This document shows, one piece after another, positions 54,728 through 64,000 of a stretch of DNA of 64,000 bases. The notes beneath the pieces are model-generated. The model did not search any database and was not told the DNA's origin. It was given only the letters and a program-made list of their open reading frames with translations. Both the position numbers and the translations under genes were made by a program. The stretch is taken from NCBI GenBank assembly GCA_029237695.1, contig CM055265.1, positions 85,099,447 to 85,163,446 on the forward strand. Direction: 5' to 3'. Within the stretch, counting starts at the first letter, position 1; each line of letters opens with the position of its first letter. The stretch is from Conchocele bisecta (taxonomy: Eukaryota > Mollusca > Bivalvia > Lucinida > Thyasiridae).

Positions 54728-55024
54728 ATTTCACTTAAAATTGCAAAGTTTACTTTTCTTGCTAAGTACACTTTGAGGGAGAAATGTTCAATCAATTAAG
54801 GATAAATTTATTAATTTTTATTATACTGAATTTATTAAATTATCACAGCCATTTTGGCTGTGATAATGTAATAAATTCAGTATAATAATTCTACATACTT
54901 TTAATCATCAAAATATATGCAGTCGTTAGTTCTATATGAAATAATGAATTTCGGTAAAAATAAATGATTCCTCCCTCAAACTATGCTTTGCTAGATAAGT
55001 ATACTTTGCAATGTTGATGAAATA
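54728..55024. repeat. ATTTCATCAAAATTG element, copy 4
   Basis: Full length, opposite in orientation to the others. Its palindrome extends into GCCTATTTCA/TGAAATAGAC at the edges, and the centre GGCTGTGATAATG is intact. Confidence 0.8.
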
Positions 55025-55244
55025 GACTACTGATGCTTGTCGGTGCTCATAATTACAAAGAGCACAGGCATGCATTTCTGTGCTCAAACATCGGATTTAT
55101 AGCAAAACATCTCTAAACCGGACTCAATAAAAGTTAGTTCGACTTAATCGTAATCGGGTTCATTGCCATTTATATCCGCTGAGTGTGTATGCTCATGATC
55201 GCAAAGCGCCCACGCGTGTCTTGGAGTAGTTGTATGTCTGCTTT

Positions 55245-55460
55245 ACAATGGAACCTCGGTAAACCGGACGTCCATGGGGACTTCCCATGCATGTGTCCGG
55301 TTTATACTATATACTCTGTCGAAAATATTGTTTTCACTTTTCACGTGACGCATTTAATTAGCATAAATAATTAAACAAAAATATCATGTCTCTTTTGCAT
55401 ATGAAAATAGCCTGATACCACCGCGCGTCACTAGCAGTACAATACAGATTACTAAATGAT
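55245..55460. repeat. Diverged pogo-like hairpin next to a TTAA-MITE fragment
   Basis: 55245-55303 carries GGAACCTCGGTAAACCGGAC and inverse. 55310-55460 matches the interior of the AGGTACATG family (GCATATGAAAATAGCCTGAT). The TTAA ends are missing. Confidence 0.6.
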
Positions 55461-55950
55461 TATTCAAATGAGTTGATGCGTTTCAAATCATTTGAATAAT
55501 TATTTTGTAATATTTGCAAAAATAAATGTTTCTTGTCTATATATAGATATATTATTTTAGTGCGTATATAGAGCACAACCCTTAACTGATTTAGACTAAG
55601 ACCAAAGGTGGTATTTGCTACCAAAGAGTCACTGAATTAATATACAGTGGCATATAGATAGTCTGATTTGCAAATTGATGGTACAAATGATTAACAAACA
55701 TAATTGTTGTGATTAGCAATGTCAGTTCAATGTACACAACGGCAGAGTTTGTGCTTAACTTTTCCAGATACATGTAATATAAAGCAGGGTACAATATGAA
55801 ACGCCTGAAAGAAACTGCAGGGTCCGTAGTCACGAATCCTGACAAGTATATGCTCAAACCTCAAATGTGGCTTCAACTGGAGAAATTGTGCTGATTTGTG
55901 GCCAGTGTAGCTCTTGGTCAAATTGCACACTCCTGTAGCCGGATAACGAT
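55461..55950. other. No gene; a GTGGCTTCAACTGG fragment near 55865-55935
   Basis: Mostly A/T-rich non-repetitive DNA. The end holds a partial copy of the abundant family. Confidence 0.4.
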
Positions 55951-55951
55951 A

Positions 55952-56312
55952 TTTATCCCGTCAACACAGTGTGTATGTGCCGTGAACACAGTGTGTATGT
56001 GCCGTCAACACAGTGTGTATGTGCCGTCAACACAGTGTCTATGTGCCGTGAAACACGGTGCCGTGAAACATTTTTGATATCCTGTCAATACGACCTAATC
56101 ACTGCGTATGCATATGTGCGGTTATTGTATTGTATTAGGGTTATTGTATTGTATTTTAAAGCCATTTGTAGGTATTGACGGGATAAATAGAATAATAGGT
56201 TAGTGCCGTGAATGGGAAAAATATCTGGAGCGGCACGGAAACGGATCCCGTTTCCTAAGCCTTGTCAGATATGTTTTCCCATTCACGGCACTAACCTACT
56301 ATTCTCTATGTA
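55952..56312. repeat. TTATCCCGTCAACAC compound element with a 22-bp internal expansion
   Basis: The copy has the left end, the inverse GGTATTGACGGGATAAATAG, and the right-hand pair TAGGTTAGTGCCGTGAATGG / CCATTCACGGCACTAACCTA. At 55963-56050 the phrase AACACAGTGTGTATGTGCCG is tandemly repeated four times at 22 bp; other copies have one unit. Confidence 0.75.
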
Positions 56313-56383
56313 TTGCTTCACGAGAAGTTCATTGATGGATTGGCGAATAGTGAATATCATAATCAGACTGTGCGGGTCCCAGG

Positions 56384-56480
56384 TAGTTGCGACCGGTATG
56401 TCTTGCAATCTACTCCCGTACCGTCCGTAGCAACGGACGGTACGGGAGTAAATTGCAAGAGTTACCATTCGCAACTACTT
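56384..56480. repeat. CCGTACCGTCCGTAG hairpin
   Basis: GTAGTTGCGACCGGTATGTC to CTTGCAATCTACTCCCGTAC, turning at CCGTAGCAACGG. It matches the second hairpin of 35860-35985 but lacks its GCTA expansion. Confidence 0.75.
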
Positions 56481-56929
56481 TTGTTTTAGTCACTATGGTG
56501 ATTTAGGGAGATTTCACTATAATTCAGGCACATAAGCACCCATACATGTGTGTTTTGCAATCACGAACATACGTGATCACCATAGATACGTGACAACGAA
56601 ACCCATCAAATATAAACACACATACATTTCTGAGTGTCGGTTTAGAGAGATTCCAACGTACATTTCATCACGCATAGATGTTCTGGATGTCCATATCAGA
56701 GATATTCTACTGAATGCTATAAAATTGGACAGTTCTGCTAAGATCTGGAACGGCGACCTCTAACTAATATACCACGTGATGCGGGGTACACCCTGATAAG
56801 CAATCAGCCACGAGTCGTGTGGCTGACTCGGGTGCGTTACCCGATATCGGCTGAAATGTACGTAACAATCGATAATCAGTGCATTCCGATCACGTAAGCA
56901 GAACCTGAGAAAACGTGCCTAGATGAGCA

Positions 56930-57290
56930 TATCTGTGTTGTGTCTGGAGAAATGGGGCTTAAGGGGTTTGCGACATGTGTAGCTCCTGGTGAAATATCAC
57001 ACGCAGCCTAATATAATCTATATTTGCTTATACGAAACAGGACGGATGTTTCATTGATGGAATGACCAACAGTGCAAATCCTGATCAGACTATGCGGATG
57101 CATAGGCTGATCTAGATCTACATTGATCGACAAAGCCGTACGAAATGTGTCACAAGCGTAGATCTGATCATTAGTTTACTCATACACCAAGCCACCTTAT
57201 TCGACACAATTATCCATATATACACAAACAATGTTGTAGTGATTGAGTGATGCGGATGCGCAGGCTGATCAGGGCCTACGCTGGTCAAAT
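56930..57290. repeat. GTGGCTGTGACTGG element and core fragment
   Basis: Left end TGTCTGGAGAAATGGGGCTT; GACGGATGTTTCATTGATGG and GCAAATCCTGATCAGACTAT follow. A second GATC core lies at 57250-57290 (GGATGCGCAGGCTGATCAGG). Confidence 0.7.
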
Positions 57291-57605
57291 ACGTCGTAAG
57301 TTCCCTTTTCCCTGCGGAGGTAATTTACTATGTGGAGCAATATATCAATATGGGATTGATTTGGGATAAATCATGGTTCACATATCAAAATCACCATATC
57401 ATCTATAGTTAGTGAGAACCACGGCTCGATTACTTTAATACCTTTATCTAAAACACATAGTTCTTACTTATCTCGGAATTACGCTTGTCACCATACATAT
57501 TGGGCGAAAATCTGACAAAATCTGGATAGTGTCCATTTTCGACCCAGGGTATCCTGCGCATTAACGCGATTTTCTAAGGGTCCACGTTGTTCGCGGTGCA
57601 ATCAA
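57291..57605. other. No gene seen
   Basis: Nothing supported. Confidence 0.4.
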
Positions 57606-57607
57606 CA

Positions 57608-58044
57608 GGGGGGCGTTTTTAGTACATTAAACTTCATGCGAATAAAGTGTTCGTAAGTGCAACATTATAATAGTCGGTAAATTTCACAAATTAACAATGA
57701 TTTCTTGTAAACAATTATTGGATTTACATTTATCAATAATTGTAAATCCATCAATTGAAATTAACAGACGATCCTAAATTTGCTCTTACTTCTTAGTCGT
57801 ATGAAGTTTAGTGAAACGGCCCCCAGGTGTCCCGTTTAACAAAACATCGTACGACTAAGAAGTTCGTAAGTGCAAAATTGAAATCCATGATAATATTTGT
57901 TCTGACAGCATACACATGTTGGAGCTGTCGCGGATGTGCTAAATTTAATGACACGAACTCGTATGTACGTTAATGTGAGAAGCAAAGTCATAGAAATCTT
58001 CGTACGAACATTTTATCGTACGAAGTATAGTGAAACGGGCCCCC
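57608..58044. repeat. CGTTTCACTAAAC elements, copies 5 and 6, adjacent
   Basis: Two copies lie end to end (57608-57824 and 57828-58044), sharing the GGCCCCCAGG junction. The second has a foreign centre (TGTTGGAGCTGTCGCGGATG) instead of the GAGCATAGGCTG palindrome. Confidence 0.75.
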
Positions 58045-58110
58045 GATCAACGAAGCATACATATAATCTCTAGCGAAATTCACAGGTTGGCGTAACGAAA
58101 CAGGGGCCCG

Positions 58111-58508
58111 ACATGGTGGCAATGTAACGTATGTATGTCAGATATAACTTTACTGATACACGTATGTATATTTAATGCACATACATACCCTGGTTTCACT
58201 AAACTTCGTACGACTAAAATGTTCGTAAGTGCACATTTAGGATCGTCTGGAAATTTCAATTAATGGATTTACATTTATTGAGCATATGCTGCATATGTAG
58301 TCTATGCTCTATACATGTAAATCCAATAATTGTTTACAAGAAAACATTGTTAATGTGACAATTACAGACTTTTATATAATTCATAATTTTGTACTTACGA
58401 ACATTTTAGTCGTACGAAGTTTAGTGAAACCAGGGTATGTATGTACATTAAATATACATACGTGTATCAGTAAAGTTAGACATACATACGTTACATTGCC
58501 AACCATGT
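58111..58508. repeat. Nested palindrome: CGTTTCACTAAAC copy 7 inside larger inverted arms
   Basis: The inner element (58189-58435) has the usual ends. Outside it, ACATGGTGGCAATGTAACGT and TATAACTTTACTGATACACG on the left have their inverses on the right (GTGTATCAGTAAAGTTAGAC, GTTACATTGCCAACCATGT). The outer arms of about 75 bp are nearly identical, so the whole of about 400 bp folds as one hairpin. Confidence 0.8.
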
Positions 58509-58616
58509 CTACCCACCTACCTAGATTACCAATTTCAGTCATGTTGTTACCTTGTAACCTGACTTTAACATGAAAATATGTTCTGTTCTGTTTTGTAAGT
58601 GAAAAAAGAAAGTTAA

Positions 58617-58849
58617 CCCTTACACCGCTATCTTAATTTGTTGTCGTTTGCTGTTTATTTTCCATTTTTATCATCAAAAACATGCTTTGACAGCACAACA
58701 ATAATTTACAACATGCTTTGACATCACTTCAGAATCATTTACATTGGAAATGATTCTGAAGTGCTGTCAAACCATGTTTTTATTGAGAAATAAGGCAAGA
58801 TATAAAGCAACAGCAGACGACAATTGTTGTGTGTGGCGGGGTCTAACGA
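58617..58849. mobile_element. piggyBac-like MITE, copy 4 (decayed right end)
   Basis: TTAA (58613-58616), then CCCTTACACCGCTATCTTAA. It has the same GTCGTTTGCTGTT, AAACATGCTTTGACAGCAC and TTCAGAATCATTTACATTGG blocks. The right end reads GGTCTAACGAT before TTAA (58850-58853), with the CTAAGGG end mutated. Confidence 0.7.
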
Positions 58850-58980
58850 TTAAGGAATGTTTATGCTTGCTCCCTGCTATACGATAATACAATATGGATA
58901 AGTTTGTAATGGGCCGTACATGGAGGGTACCGAGACAGCGGACTCTCACGGAAGGATCAACCGATTTCTATCAGTTTCCT

Positions 58981-59412
58981 ACGGAGCCCCGCAGTGGACG
59001 TATAATTCGTTTTTTTTTTATTAATTCGTTCCCACGAAATAACAATTCGTTCCGACGAATTAACAATTCGTTCCCTCAATTGAACAATTCGTTCCCACGA
59101 ATTAACAATATTCGTTCCCTCAATTTAACAATTCGTTCCAACGAAATAACAATTCGCTCCCACGGGAACGAATTGTTAACTCGTGGGAACGAATTTCTAT
59201 ATCGTGGTAACAAATTGTTAATTAGAGGGAACGAATTGTGAGGGAACGAATTGTCATTTCGTGGGAACGAATTGGTAATACGAGGGAACGAATGGTTATA
59301 TCGTGGGAACGAATTGTTAATTCGAGGGAACGAATTGTTAAATTGAGGGAACGAATTGTTATTTCGTGGGAACGAATTAATAAAAAAATCCATATCCCCT
59401 ACGGGACTCCGT
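58981..59412. mobile_element. Complete foldback element with perfect 8-bp target duplication
   Basis: AGTTTCCT occurs at 58973-58980 and again at 59413-59420. The element between has ends ACGGAGCCCCGCAGTGGACG and CCCCTACGGGACTCCGT (inverted), then T/A runs, then opposed arrays of 21-bp units (AATTCGTTCCCACGAAATAA and inverse) that meet near 59163. An 8-bp duplication fits hAT- or P-type transposases among others. The ends do not match a class I know. No coding capacity. Confidence 0.85.
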
Positions 59413-59559
59413 AGTTTCCTTATATTGCATGAGATAGGCATTTGATAGACCTCCGCAGAGATATATTCCCTGATGCACTATGTCAACGTGTTAACCAGCT
59501 ATGGAGTATTTTGTTCAAAATATTCCGCATTTTTCTCAAATCGGAAAATAATCAATATC

Positions 59560-59715
59560 AGCACTCTTCGCCATTCTGTCAATGAAACACCCGTCATGTT
59601 TCTAACCAGCGTACATATCGTTATCAGGCTACAGGAGTGTGATATTTTAGCATGAGTTACACTGATCACAAATCCCATAAGCCCCATTTCTCCAGTCAAA
59701 GTCACATATTGGCAC
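59560..59715. repeat. GTGGCTGTGACTGG element, right part
   Basis: CATTCTGTCAATGAAACACC through ATCGTTATCAGGCTACAGGA to GCCCCATTTCTCCAGTCAAA. The left third is absent. Confidence 0.75.
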
Positions 59716-60177
59716 TCTGCATGTACTTTCATGGATTTCTTTAAGTTACCTTAAAATGTGTTCCGTTCCTCGAAGTCTGGTCTGCGATTACTGACAAAGT
59801 AATTGATTGAATGGGGTTTACGTCCGTTCAACAACAATACAATTATATAGTGGAAAATACATGGGTGGAATTTATTTAGAGCGATAATGTTAGTTGTCCT
59901 TGTATATGGATCGCATATGAGCGGCAAATTACGGTCACGTGCGTTAGCTATGATAGATGGTCCATTGTTGTTTACCATATTGATGAGTTACACTATCATC
60001 CGGTTCCATCATAACACCTGTTCCGTCGGTAGTCCGATGCCAAAATTGTTCCACAGACTTAGATACTTGGCCTTACGATGTCAGTTGTCGCCAATGTAAT
60101 CTTCATCGTGAGCTGTACTTATGAACATAGTCAGTGATTGATCAATATTGTTCATCAATGTTCGATTGGCAGTATAG
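59716..60177. other. No gene recognised
   Basis: Short frames on both strands (70-75 codons) without support. Confidence 0.4.
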
Positions 60178-60245
60178 CGACCAGCGTAGCGCCTGATTAG
60201 ACTGCGCGGACGCGCAGTTTAATCAGGCGCTATGCTTGTCGCCAA
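60178..60245. repeat. GATC-type hairpin, perfect stem
   Basis: GCGACCAGCGTAGCGCCTGA, TTAGACTGCGCG and the inverse. The stem sequence departs from other copies (GATTAG for GATCAG), with the matching change on the other strand (TTAATC). Confidence 0.7.
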
Positions 60246-61210
60246 CACCGCAATGACAATTTTCCCACAGGGCGGTCCATACCCGTTGTCAATAGCTGGT
60301 CGATTCACGGAGATAGGGCACGTGCCCAAATTCAGTGGCTAACACTTCTGTTTAACTTTATTAATTATCAAAAATTCTGACCCGATTTAATTAACGTCAT
60401 CAGACGTATTGAAACACATATAAGTAGCATATAGATCACAGCCTGATATGTTTACCCCCTACCTCTGGGTCCTGGTTTTGACCCCGTCCTGACCTAGTGA
60501 CCCCAAAATCATATTCAGTCGCTGCGCCCGCGAACAATAGAATTCAGGATATCGAAGTTTGATATTAAAACATTAATAATACAAATAGTTCATACATAAA
60601 TGGCTTGGCAGATGATACTATCATTAAAATAGTGCTTACCATGGAATAAAATGGGAGTCGCCATATTTTAGAAAACGGGGTTTATTGTCGTGTTTGTCCA
60701 GTGTAGCTCGTGATCAACTATATCACACCCGTATGTAATTTGTCAGGTCTGTACTGGAGTTTTCATTTGAGGCATCCACGCCGTTTTACAGTCTCAATGG
60801 CGAACAGCATATTCCCTGATCAGACAGTGATGATGTGCAGTGTGATCTGAGATTTCGCCCGCTGTAATTTTAATAATAGCATTTTTGACTTGGTGGGTAG
60901 CAGTTTTCAGGACATATTATGAAAAAAACAGGGGTTATATTTTCTACAGCATCATTTACACCCATGGACATGTAGCCTGAATAAACATATTTATTATATA
61001 CCTACCCATGAAATATATAGTTATACCATGTAAATAAAAGTCATATGTTCTCATCGATGAAATAAACAACTTCCGATGAAAATACGACTACTTCCGCTAT
61101 CTATATTCATAACGCACATCTGCACAAAACAAATCAAATAGACTGCAAATACACATTCATTACCGTATACAGTCTAAAAAAACTGCTAATTTCCATGGAG
61201 CGGTATATAA
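60246..61210. other. No gene; weak GTGGCTGTGA-family remnants at 60680-60860
   Basis: Mostly non-repetitive A/T-rich DNA. Phrases such as GGGGTTTATTGTCGTGTTTG and TGGCGAACAGCATATTCCCT are decayed matches to the abundant family. Confidence 0.4.
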
Positions 61211-61320
61211 TAAATAGAATATTCATACTTTTGCAACGAATATGACATATATGTTCATCGAAGCCACTCGATGAACATAGATGTCATATTCATTGCAAAA
61301 ATATGAATATCCTCTATATA
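61211..61320. repeat. ~110-bp palindrome
   Basis: ATATTCATACTTTTGCAACG and AATATGACATATATGTTCAT pair with their inverses around CGAAGCCACTCG. Single copy. Confidence 0.7.
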
Positions 61321-61970
61321 TGTTAGTTGTAATGATCTGGTGTGTTTTAATATATGGCGAATAGTGTACACTACGATCAGTCTGTGTGACGTTCAACTTG
61401 TTTTCTTCTCATAACAGTTACTAATCAACTATCTCAAAGAGTTAGTGTAGAATATGCATGGTTTACTAACGTCTCATCAACCGTAAATCATAAACATAGG
61501 TACATGTACAATTGCCATTCCACAAGAATTACAAGAGACGGCTCATTATAAACGATGAGCAAACCTTTATACATTTCAGCATACACATGAACAGCACGCA
61601 CAACTGAGCAAAAAAGAAATAAATCATTGAACCATAGAATGTGGGCTACATTTTCACCGACAAAAGATACAAAAAGTGACTACAACAAGTTATATGTTAA
61701 TTAGGGAGACAATGACAAATAAACTATTGCGAAATAACACAGCTAAACCGGTTACAGATATGCGAAAAAGAAAGTAGCATTTGTATCGACGAGTGTTGTG
61801 CATGATTATAAAATACACTATAGTGCGTATATATTGTCTTTCCTTAACGTGGACTATTTTTTCAATCAATTATTAGAGAATATTTCCTATGGTTTTTATT
61901 CACAAATTATTTCCATTTCCGAGAGAAACACACCTTACGTGGAATTGACGTTACCGTCTTCAATTTACAA
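61321..61970. other. No gene seen
   Basis: A/T-rich. Nothing supported. Confidence 0.4.
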
Positions 61971-61974
61971 CTTT

Positions 61975-62150
61975 GTATGTGGCTGTGACTGGATAAATGG
62001 GGCTTATGTGCTTTGCGACCAGTGTAGATCCAGATCAGCCTGTGCATCCACACAGTCTGATCAGGATCTGCACAGTTCGCTATTCCATCAATGGAAAGCC
62101 ACTATTGTTTTTAACAATCAGTTATATTGTTATATTGCTAGGTTTTGAGA
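61975..62150. repeat. GTGGCTGTGACTGG element, left part
   Basis: GTGGCTGTGACTGGATAAAT, CAGATCAGCCTGTGCATCCA, CCATCAATGGAAAGCCACTA, then decays. The plus frames through it are artefacts. Confidence 0.75.
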
Positions 62151-62317
62151 GTGGTTCTATTAAAAAAAAAAAACTCTGTTTGCTATTTGACACTATTTAC
62201 TGGTGAAGTAATATGAAAACTGATTGGGGACGTGTGCATGTTGTATATCCGTTTATGGATTTCCACTTAGTAAGTATAATCAGAGTATTTTCTTCATATT
62301 TTGTGCTAAAATTTGCT

Positions 62318-62410
62318 GACGGAAATTTAAATTTATGCTAAAAACGTCCTCAACCCTTTGCAGACTGCAAAGGGTTGAGGAAGTTTTTAATATAAATTTA
62401 CATTCGTTTT
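62318..62410. repeat. ~90-bp palindrome, CTCAACCCTTTGCAG stem
   Basis: AAATTTAAATTTATGCTAAA and CGTCCTCAACCCTTTGCAGA pair with their inverses. The stem centre TTTGCAGACTGCAAA is nearly perfect. Confidence 0.7.
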
Positions 62411-62799
62411 ATTTTTTCAAGATTTCAAGACCTTGTTTGTTTTTACCGGATATGTAGGTAGGTTTTGGCCATCTGGGTGGACGCTTAACAGAGACAAATA
62501 ATGGCTTGGTCTAAGCGCCATGTTCTCGCGACGGTACACGACCATTATTATGATTTACTATAGGTTGGGTCTCACACTTCTAAAGCTAATCTTACTGCAC
62601 ATCGTCGCATAAGTTCAACCACAAATCGATGTCGGAATACCTTGGGTTGGAATCAGACCAAACTCGCGTGCGTCTCCTCACGTGCCGACTGTTATTGTGG
62701 CAAAGGGCAAAGCGGCATTGACAACGGTTTGGCAACCGTATTTGTTTGGTCCCCATTTCATACCACACACAGATACATATACATGTATATTATACGTGT
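62411..62799. other. No gene recognised
   Basis: Contains GGCATTGACAACGGTTTGGC and other non-repeat sequence. No supported frame. Confidence 0.4.
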
Positions 62800-63045
62800 A
62801 TGTGATTGTAGCTGGAGAATGGGGCTTATGGGATTTGTGATCAATGTAGCTCATGATCAAATAACACAATCTTGTAGTCTGATAACGATCTCTATTGCTT
62901 GTTAAGAGCATGACGGGTGTTTCATTGATGGATTGGCGAACAGTGCAGATCCTGATCAGACTGTGCGGATGCACAGGCTGATCTGGATCTGCACTGGTCG
63001 CAAAATCCATAAGCTCCATTTCTCCAGTCAAAAGTACATATTGGT
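62800..63045. repeat. GTGGCTGTGACTGG element, full length
   Basis: Left end GTGATTGTAGCTGGAGAATG, then GGGATTTGTGATCAATGTAG, GCATGACGGGTGTTTCATTG, GCGAACAGTGCAGATCCTGA, and right CCATTTCTCCAGTC. Both ends pair. Confidence 0.8.
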
Positions 63046-63057
63046 TTATTTTTCTAT

Positions 63058-63409
63058 GTTATTTGATTTGTATATGGATATATACACGAGTTCCGCAACG
63101 TGCGATATTGCGCGACTTTAGAGCGCGATATCGTTGCGCTGCGGAACGAGTGGCATATGTCCACATACAAATCAAATAACCTTTGTATTATATACGTAAA
63201 TCACTCTCAATGTATATGCAACTCACACATAAAGTATACAACATATAAACACAATAAACAAATTAGTGGCGATTCGGAAAGAACTATTTTGCGATGTGAA
63301 ACGTAGTTCCGGCACTGACCAATATGAACTCACGAGACATCAATATGGAAATATATTGACGTCTTGCGTTGCATTGTGTTTCAATGGTAAACGAAAGTAC
63401 GTATATAAT
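63058..63409. repeat. Hairpin-containing dispersed element, inverted partner of 4787-5126
   Basis: GTTATTTGATTTGTATATGG begins a hairpin (63058-63181) with stem TTGCGCGACTTTAGAGCGCG-type centre. Beyond it lie CTATTTTGCGATGTGAAACG, GGCACTGACCAATATGAACT and the GACGTC-containing block found at 4848-4870. It abuts the next element directly. Confidence 0.75.
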
Positions 63410-63411
63410 CA

Positions 63412-63715
63412 TTTATCCCGTCAACACAGTGCGTATGTGCCGTGAAATACGGTGCCGTGAAACAGTTTTGATATCCTGTCAATACGACCTAATCACTGCG
63501 TATGAATATGTACGGTGGCTGGTGTTATTTGTTTGTATTGTAAAGCCATTTGTAGGTGTTGACGGGATAAATAGAATAGTAGGTTATAGTGCCGTGAATG
63601 GGAAAAATATCTGGCGCGGCACGGAAACGGGATGTGCTCGGCAGAGCCTCGCCCATCCCGTTTCCTGAGCCTTGCCAGATATTTTCCCCCATTTTTGGCA
63701 ATAACCTACTATTCT
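63412..63715. repeat. TTATCCCGTCAACAC compound element, complete
   Basis: Left TTATCCCGTCAACACAGTGC, inner inverse GTAGGTGTTGACGGGATAAA, second inverted pair AGTAGGTTATAGTGCCGTG / TTTTTGGCAATAACCTACTA, and the hairpin GGAAACGGGATGTGCTCGGC/inverse. Two stem-loops stand side by side: an outer one from 63412 to about 63570, and a second to 63715. Confidence 0.75.
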
Positions 63716-64000
63716 ATATAACCCTTTCAGGTTTCATTCCAGTAAATCGAGTGTGGTAAGTAGTACATATTGAAGAAATGGTGCGAACCCGTTTGCTTGC
63801 TTTGAGCTAACCGTTTCTGGTTACTGGTGACATATACATTTTCTCATGCAACAAAAATATTGAAATAATCACGTATTCATACGTCGCATGACCCTATCAT
63901 TCATTGATCCATTCTCGAGCGTCTGCTTTTTTAATCAAGCATGCCTTCCGAGTCTTGGGAATTTCTTACATGATTGCAAACACCATGTTTTCTCTTCATA
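63716..64000. other. No gene seen
   Basis: End of window, nothing supported. Confidence 0.4.

Noticed and set aside
55963..56050. 22-bp direct repeats resembling a short CRISPR
   Set aside because: Repeats are contiguous without spacers and lie inside a dispersed element.
63412..63715. Helitron end (hairpin near a 3' end)
   Set aside because: No CTRR terminus or A/T insertion junction was found. The structure is two inverted repeats instead.

Overview
The window looks like intergenic or repeat-rich DNA from an animal nuclear genome, most likely a bivalve mollusc. The evidence is: about 64% A+T by eye; no long open frames, operons or ribosome-binding sites; eukaryotic tRNA genes without an encoded CCA tail; and a dense mixture of short inverted-repeat elements. 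One abundant family (outer end GTGGCTGTGACTGGAGAAAT, core GATCAGCCTGCGCATCCGCG) is of a kind I associate with clam and mussel genomes. The bivalve assignment is from memory, not from a search. I find no intact protein-coding gene. The longer open frames are translations of 20-21-bp tandem arrays or of palindromic elements. One possible coding exon (about 10.1-10.4 kb, minus strand) is offered with low confidence.

Layout. From 0 to 32 kb and from 52 to 64 kb the DNA is a patchwork of small non-autonomous elements, nearly all palindromic. They fall into about fifteen families that recur within the window, so their ends can be defined by comparison. They include piggyBac-like MITEs (TTAA target, CCCTTAG ends), a second TTAA-flanked family of about 510 bp, pogo/Tigger-like hairpins flanked by TA, a foldback family built of 21-bp monomers with one perfect 8-bp target duplication, and several families I cannot name.

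From about 32.0 to 52.3 kb lies a recent tandem segmental duplication with one partial copy (Z), two long copies (Y, X) and the start of a fourth. The repeating unit runs: 20-21-bp minisatellite, body of about 4.5 kb, foldback element, repeated 41-bp TATA-containing module, tRNA-Ala(AGC) gene, inverted minisatellite, then a spacer of about 0.47 kb. The spacer carries a striking promoter-like cluster: ZNF143-like, CCAAT, YY1-like, a perfect RFX X-box, and an ATG followed within four bases by a GTGAGT splice donor. Differences between copies record individual events: a piggyBac-like MITE with its empty site, a SINE-like retroposon with an 11-bp target duplication, a deletion of about 546 bp, and a 3.0-kb insertion carrying a 142-bp satellite and tRNA-like sequences.

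The only confident genes are the three identical tRNA-Ala(AGC) copies. The best candidates for undescribed biology are the tRNA/promoter/inverted-minisatellite amplicon, the X-box promoter-like spacer, and the foldback family.
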